Counted from the first letter of the stretch, positions 17,380-27,480 are shown. The stretch: DNA of 64,000 nucleotides from Nannocystis pusilla (GCF_026626665.1 NZ_JAPNKE010000002.1:1923204-1987203), one strand, 5' to 3'. Translations and numbers: made by a program. The notes: generated from the letters alone by a model not told the origin.

Positions 17380-18849
17380 TCACGGCATGCGCGCGACCGG
17401 GGGCGGGACCCAATCGCCGCGCAGGGCCGGCTCCTTGGGCCAGTAGAGGCGCATGATCAGGTTGAAGTGGCCGGCGGGGGCGGGCAGCCAGTTGGCCTCG
17501 CGGGCCTTGCCGGGCGTCTCTTGCTGGATATAGATGTCGAGCGAGCCGTCCTTGTTGCGCCGCAGCTTGCTGCGGTCACCGAGGGCGTAGCGGTCGAGCG
17601 GGTTGTCGACGAAGAAGTGGTGCTCGTCGTAGAGGGTGAGCGACCAGAAGCCCTCGACGGGCGGGGTCTCGCCCTTGTCGAAGTGGAGGACGTAGCGGTG
17701 GGCGCCGGTCAGCGGTTCGCCGTTGCCGTCGACGTTGGTGGCGGGGTAGAGGGCGTCCTGCGGGAGGTTGGCGCCGAGGCCGATCTCGGCGACGAGGGCC
17801 CGCCGCGCGTAGTCGACGCCGTACTGGCCGGTGTCGGTGAAGATCCGCCAGCCGTTGACCTTCTCGCCGGGCAAGTGGCGAGCGGCCGCCGCCAGCTCGG
17901 CGCGGGCGTCCGCGACGCCCTCGCGCAGGGCGAGCAGCTCCGCGGGTCCGAGGGCCTCGGCGTCGAACGGGGTGCCCCGGACGAGCTTGAGCTCGCGCAT
18001 CTTCTCGACCATGGGAGCGTCGGCGTCGCTCGGCGGGTTCTCGGGCAAGAGCTCGGCGACGCGGGCGAAAAACTGCTCGGGGGGCATCGCGGCGACCTGC
18101 TGCGGCGGCGGGGTGCCGATGTCGACGCCGGAGGTCAACGGCGGCGGCTCGGGCGCGACGGCCATCGGTCCCCAACCCGACAGCGGGGTGAGCTTGAACT
18201 GATCCTGCAGCTTGTGGACGGCGAGGGTGTCGAGCTCGCTGGTGACCCGGGTGCGGCCGATGATCCAGACGGTGTCGGTCGGCGCGCGCAGCAGAGCGAG
18301 GCCCTCGGGCAGCTCGCCCTGCCAGTCGGGCCCGGCGACGGCGTAGTGCTGGACCTTGTTGCCGGTGGTGCGCGTGCCCGGCGAGGCGAATACTCGGGTC
18401 CAGGCGTCGAGCATGGGCATGAGCCAGTAGCGCTTGCCCATGTCGGGGATGCTCAGGACGATCGGCTCCTTGGCGAGGTCGAGCCAGGCAGAGGAGTAGA
18501 GGGTGTCGGCGTTGGGGCTGACGACCTCGCGGAACTTGGCGCTGGGGTAGGCGCGCAGGTGCTGGAAGGTGTTGATGGGGGTCTGGACGGTCATCACCTG
18601 GCGCGTGAGGTCCATGAGCACGAGCGGGTAAGCGAAGGTGTAGACCTGCTCGGCGATCTTGCGCAGCCGCGGATCGGCGGTCGGTGCGGGCGGCGGCGGG
18701 GCAGGCTGCGGCTGGGGGACGGGCTCGACCGGCGCTGCCACCTCCTGCGCGGGCGCGAGGGCGACCTGCTCGCTGCGGTGACACGCGAGCGCGAGGAGGG
18801 CGGCGGGGAGGAGCGGGACGAGCGAGCAGCAGGACGAGCTCCGGTGCAT
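17380..18849 (-). CDS. DUF1254/DUF1214 lipoprotein
   Basis: 489 residues. Signal LPAALLALAC gives a lipoprotein; a Pro-rich linker follows (about 25-55). The DUF1254 domain begins at IAEQVYTFAYPLVLMDLTRQ and includes VVSPNADTLYSSAWLDL and PDMGKRYWLMPMLDAW. The DUF1214 domain lies near the C-terminus (RYVLHFDKGETPPVEGFWSL, LTLYDEHHFFVDNPLDRYAL, GSLDIYIQ, NWLPAP). Such proteins are widespread and of unknown function, generally exported. Single gene, flanked on both sides by repeat arrays (17186-17379 and 19022-19505). Confidence 0.88.
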   Translation of the reverse strand: MHRSSSCCSLVPLLPAALLALACHRSEQVALAPAQEVAAPVEPVPQPQPAPPPPAPTADPRLRKIAEQVYTFAYPLVLMDLTRQVMTVQTPINTFQHLRAYPSAKFREVVSPNADTLYSSAWLDLAKEPIVLSIPDMGKRYWLMPMLDAWTRVFASPGTRTTGNKVQHYAVAGPDWQGELPEGLALLRAPTDTVWIIGRTRVTSELDTLAVHKLQDQFKLTPLSGWGPMAVAPEPPPLTSGVDIGTPPPQQVAAMPPEQFFARVAELLPENPPSDADAPMVEKMRELKLVRGTPFDAEALGPAELLALREGVADARAELAAAARHLPGEKVNGWRIFTDTGQYGVDYARRALVAEIGLGANLPQDALYPATNVDGNGEPLTGAHRYVLHFDKGETPPVEGFWSLTLYDEHHFFVDNPLDRYALGDRSKLRRNKDGSLDIYIQQETPGKAREANWLPAPAGHFNLIMRLYWPKEPALRGDWVPPPVARMP

Positions 18850-19021
18850 CGGGCCAGGCTGGCCGAGGCGCGCCGCGGCGCAAGCGAGCGGCGCGGCGCG
18901 AGGCCACGCCGGGCCCGACGAGGCGCGACGAGGGACACGGGGCGGGCGGGCGTGGAGCGCCCGGGGAGGGACAGCCGAGAGAGACGCGGCGGCCGGGCGG
19001 GGAGGATGTCCGAAGAGACAT

Positions 19022-19505
19022 GTGCCGGGCGGATGACCCGGGGACATGTTGCGCCCCGACGATCGGGGTGCCCCGACGAGGATGTCTCGCGGGACATGTG
19101 CCGGGCGTGTCGCTTGGATGCCCGAAGGGACATGTGCCGGGCGGATGACCCGGGGACATGTTGCGCCCCGACGATCGGGGTGCCCCGACGAGGATGTCTC
19201 GCGGGACGTGTGCCGTGCGGGTTGATGGGGTGTCCGAAGGGACATGTCCGGGGGATGACCCGGGGACAGGTTGCGCCCCGACGATCGGGGGGCCCCGACA
19301 AGGATGTCTCGCGGGACATGTGCCGGGGGTGTCGATGGGATGTCCGAAGGGACATGTGCCGGGGGGATGACCCGGGGACATGTTGCGCCCCGACGATCGG
19401 GAAGCCCCGACGAGGATGTCTCGCGGGACATGTGCCGGGCATGTCGAAGGGATGTCCGAAGGGACATGTGCGGGCGAGCGACGCGGATGTCTCGAGAGAC
19501 ATGTG
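19022..19505. repeat. 110-112-bp tandem repeat, 4 copies, multi-hairpin
   Basis: ggatgacccggggacatgtt recurs at 19031, 19143, 19253 and 19365. Each unit holds three dyads: a cccgacgatcggg stem, ATGTCT-CGCG-GGACAT, and TGTCC-GAAG-GGACA. A final partial unit (to 19505) ends in gatgtctcgagagacatgtgg. It occupies the 720-bp gap 18850-19568, upstream of the DUF1254 gene and downstream of the DUF4388 gene. Apparent ORFs on both strands simply translate the repeats. Confidence 0.92.
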
Positions 19506-19568
19506 GTTCCGCGGGGCCGTCCCTGGGGACGACTCCGCGGACGAGGCGACCTGGGCGGTCGCGCCGGC

Positions 19569-22371
19569 TTACTCGGCGTCGCGGTACTCGAGCGCGAGCT
19601 CGCAGTACGGGTCGAGGTAGAGCGCGCGCTCGAAGCACTCGCGGGCGCTGTCGGGGGAGCCCATGCCGACGTAGATCGCGCCACGGTAGGCGTGGAGGAT
19701 CGCCAGGCTGGGGTTGATGCCCTCGGCGTAGTCGAGCAAGTCGAGCGAGTTCTGGGCGATCTCGGGGTCGCCGCCGCTGGCCCGGTAGCGGGCGAAGGCG
19801 AGGTGGGCGTGCAGGTCGGCGGTGTCGAAGCCGGTGTTGTACGCGTCCTCGAACAGGGCGACCGCGGTGTCGTAGTCGCCCTCGCGCATGGCGACCTCGG
19901 CCTCGCCGTAGCGCATGGCCGCGTAGGCCTCGGCGCCGCCGTCGGCGCCGCCGCCCTCGTCGCTCGCCCCGACGAAGGTGTTCTCGCCGCTGGCGAGCAT
20001 CGGCTCGTCGGCGTAACCGGCGTCGCCGCCGAGGTCGCCGAGCTCGGGCTCTTCGTCGAGCGGGTCGAGCTCCTCGGCCTCGGCCTCGTCCTCGTCCTCG
20101 TCCTCGTCCTCGCCGATCTCGGCCGAGAGATCGCCGGAGACGTTGGGATCGCCGAGGTCGGCGAGGTCGACCGACAGGGAGAGATCGCCGGAGACGTTGG
20201 GATCGAGCGGGGCGCCGTCGAGGTCGTCGCCGAGGTCGCCGGCGAGATCGCCGAGGTCGTCGCCGAGGTCGAGGCCGTCGAGGTCGTCGAGGTCGGGCAG
20301 CGGCTCGTCGGCGTCGCCGAGCAGGAGGTCGTCGTCGACGCCGCCGAGCAGGTCGTCGGGATCGAGGCCGGCGTCGGCGGCGAGGCCGGCGTCGGGGCTG
20401 ACGGGCGCGGGGGCCTGGAGGGCGCTGTCGCCGGCGAGGTCGCCGAGGTCACCTGGCTCTTCGGGCAGGTCTGCGAGGGACTCGGGGGCGAGGCTGACGG
20501 GCGCCAGAGTGGGGGGCGGCTCGGCGTCCTGCTCGCCGGCGAGGCCCGCGAGGTCGGCGAGGGCGTCGTCGGTCTCGCCGCTCGGCTCGTCGGCGTCGGC
20601 GGCGGCGGCCACTGGCGGCTCGGCCGACGCGTCCTCGTCGGCCGCGTCCTCGTCCTCGATCATCTCGTCGTCGTCGAGCTCCTCGAGCTCCTCGATGTCC
20701 TCGAGCGGCTCGTCGCCGTCGGCCGACTCCTGCGGCTCGTCGGGGAGGGCGACGCCGACGAGGGACTCCTCGGGGAGGGGCTCGTCGGGGATGGCGAGGC
20801 CGGCGAGGGACTCGTCGGGGAGCGGCTCGTCGGGGATGGCGAGGCCGGCGAGGGACTCTTCGGGGAGCGGCTCGTCGGGGATGGCGAGGCCGGCGAGGGA
20901 CTCCTCGGGGAGGGGCTCGTCGGGGATGGCGATGCCGGCGAGGGACTCGTCGGGGAGGGGCTCGTCGGGGAGGGCGACGCCGGCGAGCGACTCGTCGCCG
21001 AGGAGGTCGTCGGGGTCGGGCAGGTCGTCGGGCAGCTCGGGGTCGTCGAGCAGGGCGATGACCGCGGAGGTGTGCGAGACGTCGGCGGCCTCGGCCGGCG
21101 GGACGGGTGCCGGGGTGTCCTTGCGCAGCAGCGAGGAGAGGCCGGGCGGCGGGCCGAGCTTGTGCGCGGGGGCAGGGGCGGGCGCGGGGGCGGGCGCGGG
21201 GACGGCGGCGCGGACCGAGTCCTCGGGGCCGTCGCGCAGGTCGCTGAAGTCGGTCTCGGAGTCGAACGAGCCCGAGACGTCGGCCGCGGCGGGGGCGGGG
21301 GTGAGCACCGGCGCAACGGCGGGCGCGGGGCGGGGGATGATCTCGCGGCTGGCGGCGGCCTGCAGCTTGGCCCGCAGGTTGCGCGGGTCGGTGACGATGC
21401 TCTCGTCGACGTTGAGGCCGCGGAACATCTCCTCGTCCTCGGTCGGCAGCAGCGGGACGCGAGGGTTGCGGCTCGAGGAGGCGCCGAGGTCGACCGGGAG
21501 GCGGCTCGGCAGCGGGGTGTCCTCGTACTCGCCGATGGTCGAGAGGACCTCGAAGCCGGGCGCGAGCTGCTCTTCGGGCACGGTCGGCGGGGTCAGGTTG
21601 GGCCGCAGGGGCGCCAGGCGGCGCGGCGATTTGGTCTCGAGGGCGTCGACGACGCCGGCGCTGATGAGGCCGAGCAACAAGGTCGACAGCTGCGGGACCT
21701 CGAGGTCGGGCCGGCGCGACAGCAGCTCGTCGGTGGTCCGGCTGCCGTCGATGCAGCGCAGGAAGTAAGCTCCTCCGGCAAGAGCTCGAGGCCGGCCGCG
21801 TCGCCGGTCCACTTCGGGCTCTGGGTCGGGTACCTGTCGGCGTACGGGCGCAGGGCCTCCGCGCGCGCTCGTCGGTGAAGCGCTCCTGGATCGCGGCGAG
21901 GATCAGCGCCTCGGTGGTGCCGGCGGGCGGGGTGCCGGTGAGCCCGGGCTCGGCCCCTTCCTTGAACTGGAAGCGGCCCTCCTCCCAGGCGAAGATCTCG
22001 AACAGCTTGCGCCGCAGCTGCTCCTCGAGGCCGTAGCGCAGGTTGTGCTCGGAGAGGATGCCCATCTCGACGAGCAGCTCGCCCTGCTTCTTGCCGGTGC
22101 GGCGGATGGCCTCGAGGGTGTTGTCGCACTGCTCCTGGGTGATGAGGCCCTGATCGGTCAGGACCTGGCCGAGGAACTCGCTGGCGAGGTTGCTGCGGAC
22201 GACGGTGGGCCGACCGTCGACGAAGAACACCACCTTCTTGGTGTCCCCGCTCATCAGGTAGAGGCTGCCGGTGACGCCGGCGCCGCCGATGTCGCGCAGC
22301 AAGCTGGAGAACGGCACGCGCTTGAGCGAGCCCTTGGTCGGGAACCCGAGATCGGTGTCAGCGGAGGTCAT
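19569..22371 (-). CDS. DUF4388 protein with acidic repeats and C-terminal TPR (two frameshifts)
   Basis: About 934 residues once two frame breaks are bridged (near 21860 and 21774; one base missing at each). The N-terminus (MTSADTDLGFPTKG ... SGDTKKVVFFVDGRPTVV ... QVLTDQGLITQEQCD) matches DUF4388/PATAN-type regulatory domains common in myxobacteria. The middle is long, disordered and acidic, with six 15-residue repeats of the form AIPDEPLPEESLAGL (DNA 20740-21010) and a long D/E-rich tract. The C-terminus has a TPR-like block (AMREGDYDTAVALFEDAYNTG, SARECFERALYLDPY). Probably a cytoplasmic scaffold or regulator; the exact function is unknown. Confidence 0.75.
20745..21010 (-). repeat. 45-bp in-frame coding repeat
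   Basis: About six copies of a 15-residue unit (AIPDEPLPEESLAGL with I/L and E/D variation) within the acidic region of the DUF4388 protein. The period is a multiple of three, unlike the intergenic arrays, as expected for a translated minisatellite. Confidence 0.85.
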
Positions 22372-22589
22372 GCGCGAGAGCTCTGGAGCCGAGCGGGCCT
22401 ACGATACCCCGGCGGCCACAAGCCGGGCAGTCCAGTCCGCGTGGAGTCTGCGCCGGATCGGGCGCCGGACGAGGCGCGTACGCCCGCGCCCGGGCGGTGT
22501 CAGAGTCGGTCCGCGCGCCGCGCTGTTTGCGCGGCCGAAGGGGCCGGCGCGCTGCGCAGATCTGCCCCTCGCCGCGGAGCCGCCCGCGG

Positions 22590-24719
22590 TCACCCGGGAG
22601 GCTCATGGAGCGGCAGCCGGATCACCACGGCGGCGCCGCCGAGCTCGCTGTCCTCGACCCGCACCTCGCCGTTGTGATCGAGGACGACCTTCTTGACGAT
22701 CGCCAGGCCGAGGCCGGTGCCCTCCTTGCGGGTCGACTCGTAGGGCTCGAACACCCGCTCGCGCCGCTCGGGCTCGATGCCGGGGCCGTTGTCGTCGACC
22801 CGCAGCTCGACGAACCCGGGCTCGCCCTCGGCCGGGCGCGCGGTGACCCGCACGTGGACCGGGCCGCGCTGCCGCTGCGACAGCACCGCGTTCTCGACCA
22901 GGTTGACCAGGCACTGCTTGAGCAGCTGGCGATCGCCGAGGATGACGAGCGACGGCGGGGCCGGCATGACCTCGAGGACATCCGATTCGCGCTCGGTGAG
23001 GTGGCCGTAGGCGCGCTCGAACTCGGCGAGGATCCGCGCGACCACGGTCGGCTCGAGCTGGGCCTCGGGGACCTTGGCGAAGCGCGAGAAGCTGGTGACC
23101 ATGCGCCGCAGCGACTCGATCTCGTCCTCGACGATCTCGACCGAGGAGCGGAGCAGGCGCGAGAAGTTCTCGTCGGTGCCGGGGTCCTTCTCGCGCAGCT
23201 GCTGGGCGGCCAGCTGGATCGGGGTGAGCGGGTTCTTGATCTCGTGGGCGATCCGCCGCGCCATCTCCTGCCAGGCGCCGACCCGCTGCAGGTACGAGAG
23301 CTTGCGCTGGGCCGAGGCGAGCTCGTCGAGCATGCCGTTGAAGGCGGCGCCGAGCTGGCCGAGCTCGTCGTTGCCGAGCTCGGGCACCCGCGCCAGGAGA
23401 TCGCCGCCGGCGACCCGCAGCATGGCGTCGCTGAGCATGCTGAGCTTGCGCGTGGTGGCCCGCGCGAGCAAAAAGCCGGCGATGAAGGCGACCATCAGCA
23501 CGAGGGCGCTGGCGGCCCCGATCGCGCGGTAGACGGCCCGCTCGAGCTCGCCGCGATCGACGACGTTGCCGTCGACGGTGACGTAGTCGAGGCCGCGCTT
23601 GATCATGCCGAGCGACTGGTAGTCGCGGTCGAGCGCCGGGTCGAGGGCGAAGATGGCGGCCAGGCTGGCCTGGTCGATCGGGCCTGTCGGAGAGGACATG
23701 TTCAAGGGGACAGGGCCCGACATGACCCAGATCCGCGCGCCCTCGTCCTCGGGCAGGAGGGCGCGCCGCTCGGCCAGGGCCGAGGGCGGGCCCTGGGCCT
23801 GCAGCTCGACGAGGTCGGCCTCGCGGCGCAGGAGCTCGTGCAGGAGCTCGCGCAGGGCGGCGGGGTCGTCGGCCGCGATCTCGCCGCGCGCGGACGCCAG
23901 CTCGACCTCGCGGGCCATGGCCTCGAGCCGGGCGCGGTAGGTCTCCTTGCGGGCCTTGACGTAGCCGTCGTAGAAGGGCAGCGCGAGGGCGACCGCGTCG
24001 TCGCTCTTCTGCGTGGCCGAGCCGACGATGCCCTCGAAGTACTGCACGGTGAGGGCGACGAGGTAGGCCGAGGCGCCGACGCAGAGGATGCCGAGGCACA
24101 CGAGGGCGGTGATCACCCGCGACTCGAGCCGGCCCCACCACGGGACCCGCGGGGCGGCGACGATCCGCTGGCCGATCCGGGTCATGCGGATCCGCGAGAG
24201 ATCGGAGGGCCGCGAGTCAGGGACCGAGAAGCGGGCGAACGAGGCGAACGACTTCTGCGGGGCGTCGGTCGAGGACTTGTGCGCGGCAGACTCGGGCCGC
24301 GCGGCGGCCGTGACGGCGGAGGGCGGGCGCCCGGCGGGCCGCGCGAGCGGGCGCGAGGGCTCGCGCTTGCCGAGCGGGCGCGAGGACTCGCGGGCGGCAG
24401 AGCGCGGGCCCTGCTGCGGGGAGGACGACGAGGATCCTGCGAGGTCGTCGGGGGCGCCGCGAGCGGAGGTTCCGGCGAGGGCGTCGCGGTTGCGGCGAGC
24501 GGAGGATCCTGCGAAGTCGTCGCGGGCCGGGGATCCTGCGAGGGCGTCGCGGTTGCCGCGAGCGGAGGATCCTGCGAGGTCGTCGCGGGCGGGGGATCCT
24601 GCGAGGTCGTCGTGCGCACCCGGGGTCGGGCGCGACGGATCGGCGGCGCGGTCGCCCGGTGGGGCGTCTGCCGGCCGCGGGCGCGGGGCGTCGTCGTCGC
24701 TGGGGCCGCGCGGACTCAT
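22590..24719 (-). CDS. NtrY-like sensor histidine kinase
   Basis: 709 residues. A roughly 170-residue cytoplasmic N-terminus is low complexity, with 21-residue repeats (DDLAGSPAR / DALAGSSAR types, DNA about 24420-24615). TM1 is ITALVCLGILCVGASAYLVA, then a periplasmic region, TM2 (ASALVLMVAFIAGFLLA), HAMP, and a HisKA H-box RRIAHEIKNPLTPIQLAAQQ with the phospho-His. The ATPase has N-box LVNLVENAVL, G1 VDDNGPGIEP and G2 GTGLGLAIVKKVV. The domain order and IAHEIKNPLTPI box are those of NtrY. Its ATG overlaps the upstream gene's TGA by 4 nt (ATGA). No NtrX regulator follows, so its partner is elsewhere. Confidence 0.9.
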   Translation of the reverse strand: MSPRGPSDDDAPRPRPADAPPGDRAADPSRPTPGAHDDLAGSPARDDLAGSSARGNRDALAGSPARDDFAGSSARRNRDALAGTSARGAPDDLAGSSSSSPQQGPRSAARESSRPLGKREPSRPLARPAGRPPSAVTAAARPESAAHKSSTDAPQKSFASFARFSVPDSRPSDLSRIRMTRIGQRIVAAPRVPWWGRLESRVITALVCLGILCVGASAYLVALTVQYFEGIVGSATQKSDDAVALALPFYDGYVKARKETYRARLEAMAREVELASARGEIAADDPAALRELLHELLRREADLVELQAQGPPSALAERRALLPEDEGARIWVMSGPVPLNMSSPTGPIDQASLAAIFALDPALDRDYQSLGMIKRGLDYVTVDGNVVDRGELERAVYRAIGAASALVLMVAFIAGFLLARATTRKLSMLSDAMLRVAGGDLLARVPELGNDELGQLGAAFNGMLDELASAQRKLSYLQRVGAWQEMARRIAHEIKNPLTPIQLAAQQLREKDPGTDENFSRLLRSSVEIVEDEIESLRRMVTSFSRFAKVPEAQLEPTVVARILAEFERAYGHLTERESDVLEVMPAPPSLVILGDRQLLKQCLVNLVENAVLSQRQRGPVHVRVTARPAEGEPGFVELRVDDNGPGIEPERRERVFEPYESTRKEGTGLGLAIVKKVVLDHNGEVRVEDSELGGAAVVIRLPLHEPPG

Positions 24720-25360
24720 GACGACACCAGATAGAAGCCGGGGACGGTTTTTATTGCGAAGGTCTGCTCGGCGCTCTGGGTGGCGCGGACGAAGATGCCG
24801 ACCCAGCGCGAGAAGACCGAGAGGTCGCGGCCCTGGCCGCGGTCCCACTCGTCGCCCGACTGCGGGGCGAGCAGGTCGCGGTCGATCGGGTTGCGCTGGC
24901 CGACGACGGTGGCGAAGTACACGGCGTCGGGGCCGCGCTGGAGGGCGCTGACGCGGCCGACGCGGACGCGGTCGAGGGTGGTGGCGCGGGCGATGGCCTC
25001 GTCGCGCTCGGTGTAGTAGCGGATCTGCAGGGCCCGCCCCGGATCGCTGGTGGTGACGACGTAGCGCTCTTTCCAGGGGTTGTACTGGATCTTGACGACG
25101 CGCGAGCGCTGGTCGACCGGGACGCTGTGACCGGCGCGGTAGAGGACGATCTCGAACACGAGGGTGGTGGCGAACGCCGACTCGAGCGAGGCCATGGCGT
25201 CGACGTCGCGCGTGGGCAAGAGCTCCGGCATGGCGACGGTCATGAGCACGCCGTCGCCGACCTCCTCGAACTTGGCCCGGCGGTTGCGCAGCAGCTCGAG
25301 GCCGCTGGCGCCCAGCAGCGGCAGCGAGAGGCCGGCGAGGAGGAGGGCGCGCCGTCTCAC
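24716..25360 (-). CDS. DUF4390-like exported protein
   Basis: 214 residues starting at GTG 25360 (VRRRALLLAGLSLPLLGASG), which gives a signal peptide; the GTG overlaps the TGA of the upstream Omp85-like gene (GTGA), indicating translational coupling. The body contains GVLMTVAMPELLPTRDVDAM, LESAFATTLVFEIVLYRAG and KIQYNPWKERYVV, matching the pattern of DUF4390 proteins, which are commonly encoded next to ntrY. Its stop overlaps the start of the NtrY-like kinase. Likely periplasmic or membrane-associated; molecular role unknown. Family call moderate. Confidence 0.7.
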   Translation of the reverse strand: MRRRALLLAGLSLPLLGASGLELLRNRRAKFEEVGDGVLMTVAMPELLPTRDVDAMASLESAFATTLVFEIVLYRAGHSVPVDQRSRVVKIQYNPWKERYVVTTSDPGRALQIRYYTERDEAIARATTLDRVRVGRVSALQRGPDAVYFATVVGQRNPIDRDLLAPQSGDEWDRGQGRDLSVFSRWVGIFVRATQSAEQTFAIKTVPGFYLVSS

Positions 25361-26928
25361 AGCGGGGTCCTCCGCAGGACGTTGCCGACGCTGAACTCGA
25401 GCGCGCCGACGACGGTCTCGAGGCGCAGGCCGAAGTTGGCGTTGAAGCCGATCGGGGCGGCCCACTCGCCGGCGGCGCGGTGAAGGGCCCGCTCGGCGGC
25501 GTCGCCGGCGAAGGTGAAGATGCCGGTCGACCACACGAGGTAGCCGGCCTTGATCCCGCGCACGCGGTTGCGCTGAAACAGCGGCCACACGTACTCGAGG
25601 TCGAAGCGGGCGAACAACGAGCCGAGGACGCGGCGGTCGACGCCGGTATTGAAGACGTCGACCGGGCTGCGGGTGGTGTAGATGAGACCCAGCTCGCGTC
25701 CGGGGGTCCAGTCGCTCAGGTCGCCGGCGAAGAAGCGCTCGAACCGCGGGGCCCGCCCGGCGATCTGCCCGGCGACGACGCTGGGGGTGATCCAGTGGCC
25801 CCAGGGCAGGCGGAAGCTGTAGGCGCCGCCGGCGACCAGCTTGATGTACTCGTACTCGCTGCCGACCAGCGGAGAGCTGAGCTGGAGGTCGAGGGCGACC
25901 CGCGCGCCCTTGCCGAACCGCGCGGCCTCGTCGCGGCCGTCGTAGTTGAGGCCGAAGTTGAAGGAGGTGAGGCGGTGGACGCCGGCGTGCAGCTCGAGGT
26001 CGATCGGCCGCGACTCGCCGAGCGGCGAGGTGTAGGTCGGGTCGACGGGGAGCTGGGCGCCCACGCGCTCGAAGCGGTAGTCGAGGCCGAAGACGAGGCG
26101 GTTACCGGCGTTGAAGGTGGTGCCGAGGATGCCGCCGATCCGGCCGTAGTCGACGGTGCGGAACAGGGACGGGTCGGGATCGTCGGTGCGGCCGGCGATC
26201 CGGTACGGCTCGCTCGCAGAGGTGACGTAGACGGTGCCGGCGAGGCCGAACCGGCTGCCGCGCAGGCGCGGGGCGGCGAGGTGGAGGCGGAAGGCCTGCT
26301 GCCGCCGGCTGCGCGGGACCTGCCGCGGCAAGCTGCCCCACACGAAGCCGCCGCCGAGGTGGAGGGCGCGGCCGAGGAAGTTGCGCTCGAGCGCCTGGAC
26401 GCCGCCGCGGAAGGGGGTGAAGCGAGATGTCCCGAGGTACAGGTCGGTGACCTCGAGCGAGCTGCGCTCCTCGACGTCGACGGTCAAGGTGACGCTGCCC
26501 GGCTCGCCGGCGAGCGGGCGCAGGCGCAGGGTGACGCGCTCGAAGGCGTCGGTCTGGAGCAGGCGCAGGCGCGCCCGCTGGACCCGCGCGTCCTCGGGCC
26601 ACAGCAAGGTCTCGCCCTGGCGCAGGCCCTCGGCGGCGAGGATCTCGAGGACCCGCGCCGACGGGGTCTGCTCGGTGCCGCGGACCTCGAGCGCGGCGAT
26701 GGTGACGCTGCGCCGCTCCTGCGCGGCGGGGCCCGCGGGCCCTGCGCTGGAGCTCGCGGTCGGGCTCGCCGTGCTGGCCGCGCTCGCAGGCACGGCCGGA
26801 CCGGCGGCCGCGGCGGTCAGCGGCAAGACCCCTGCCGCGAAGAGACCCCACGCGGGGCCGCACGACCACCGACTCGGAGCAGGCCGCCGGGATCGGCGGT
26901 CGCCTGCGCGGGCGTCAGGGGCGTGCAT
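25357..26928 (-). CDS. Omp85/BamA-like outer-membrane protein with one POTRA domain
   Basis: 523 residues from ATG 26928 (MHAPDARAGDRR), with a hydrophobic signal (GLFAAGVLPLTAAAAGPA) and an Ala/Ser-rich linker. A single POTRA-like domain follows (about 70-155: VTIAALEVRGTEQTPSARVL, LLQTDAFERVTLRL, VTLTVDVEER). The rest is a beta-barrel with alternating aromatic residues (LHLGGGFVWGSL, FGLDYRFERVGAQL, FNFGLNYDGRDEAARF, FARFDLEYVWPLF). This is the Omp85 surface-antigen layout, shorter than BamA. First gene of a three-gene overlapping operon with the DUF4390-like protein and the NtrY-like kinase. Confidence 0.82.
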   Translation of the reverse strand: MHAPDARAGDRRSRRPAPSRWSCGPAWGLFAAGVLPLTAAAAGPAVPASAASTASPTASSSAGPAGPAAQERRSVTIAALEVRGTEQTPSARVLEILAAEGLRQGETLLWPEDARVQRARLRLLQTDAFERVTLRLRPLAGEPGSVTLTVDVEERSSLEVTDLYLGTSRFTPFRGGVQALERNFLGRALHLGGGFVWGSLPRQVPRSRRQQAFRLHLAAPRLRGSRFGLAGTVYVTSASEPYRIAGRTDDPDPSLFRTVDYGRIGGILGTTFNAGNRLVFGLDYRFERVGAQLPVDPTYTSPLGESRPIDLELHAGVHRLTSFNFGLNYDGRDEAARFGKGARVALDLQLSSPLVGSEYEYIKLVAGGAYSFRLPWGHWITPSVVAGQIAGRAPRFERFFAGDLSDWTPGRELGLIYTTRSPVDVFNTGVDRRVLGSLFARFDLEYVWPLFQRNRVRGIKAGYLVWSTGIFTFAGDAAERALHRAAGEWAAPIGFNANFGLRLETVVGALEFSVGNVLRRTPL

Positions 26929-26989
26929 CGGCCGCGAGTGTAACGCAAGGCGCGCCCGCGCCGCGCCGTTGTCCGCTAGACTGCAGCCC

Positions 26990-27373
26990 GTGGAGGGCCG
27001 CAAGCTCGTCGTCTACATCGAGGACAACCCGAGCAACTTCGCTCTGGCCCGCAAGATCCTCGAGCTGTCCGGCGAGTACGAGGTCATCGGCGCCAAGGAC
27101 GGGGTGTCCGGCCTGGCCCTGGTGCGCGACCGGCGACCCGACGTCGTGCTGCTCGACCTCGACCTGCCGGGGATCAGCGGGATCGAGGTGGTCCAGCGGA
27201 TCCGCGCGACCCCCGACATCGCCGCGACGCCGGTCCTCGCCGTGACGGCCAGCGTGATGAAACGCGAGCGCCGCCAGGCGATGGACGCGGGCTGCGATCG
27301 CTTCATCGAGAAGCCGTTCGACATCCACGAGCTGCGCAGCCGGGTCGACGAGGTCGCGGCGATCCAGCGCTGA
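26990..27373 (+). CDS. Single-domain response regulator (CheY/DivK-like)
   Basis: 127 residues from GTG 26990 (MEGRKLVVYIEDNPSNFALA). Receiver-domain residues are all present: acidic pair in IEDN, phospho-acceptor Asp in VVLLDLDLPG, Thr in LAVTAS and Lys in FIEKPF. No output domain. Divergent from the Omp85/NtrY operon, so it could serve the neighbouring kinase, but that is inference. Such stand-alone receivers act as phosphorelay shuttles or protein-binding switches. Confidence 0.9.
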   Translation: MEGRKLVVYIEDNPSNFALARKILELSGEYEVIGAKDGVSGLALVRDRRPDVVLLDLDLPGISGIEVVQRIRATPDIAATPVLAVTASVMKRERRQAMDAGCDRFIEKPFDIHELRSRVDEVAAIQR

Positions 27374-27396
27374 GGCGGGGGCGCGACCAAGGGCGC

Positions 27397-27480
27397 GGGA
27401 TCTTGGCCGCGCGGTCGGAGTGAGGGAGCAGCGAGGGCGCGTCGAAGGCGTGGGATCTTCGCCACGCGGTCGGAGCGAGG
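27397..27480. repeat. 55-bp direct repeat, 2 copies
   Basis: gggatcttggccgcgcggtc starts at 27397 and a diverged copy (gggatcttcgccacgcggtc) at 27452, in the gap after the receiver gene. Confidence 0.65.

Noticed and set aside
18594..19502. ORFs rich in TCPFGHP / RHMSRETS repeats on both strands
   Set aside because: They only translate the 111-bp tandem repeat.
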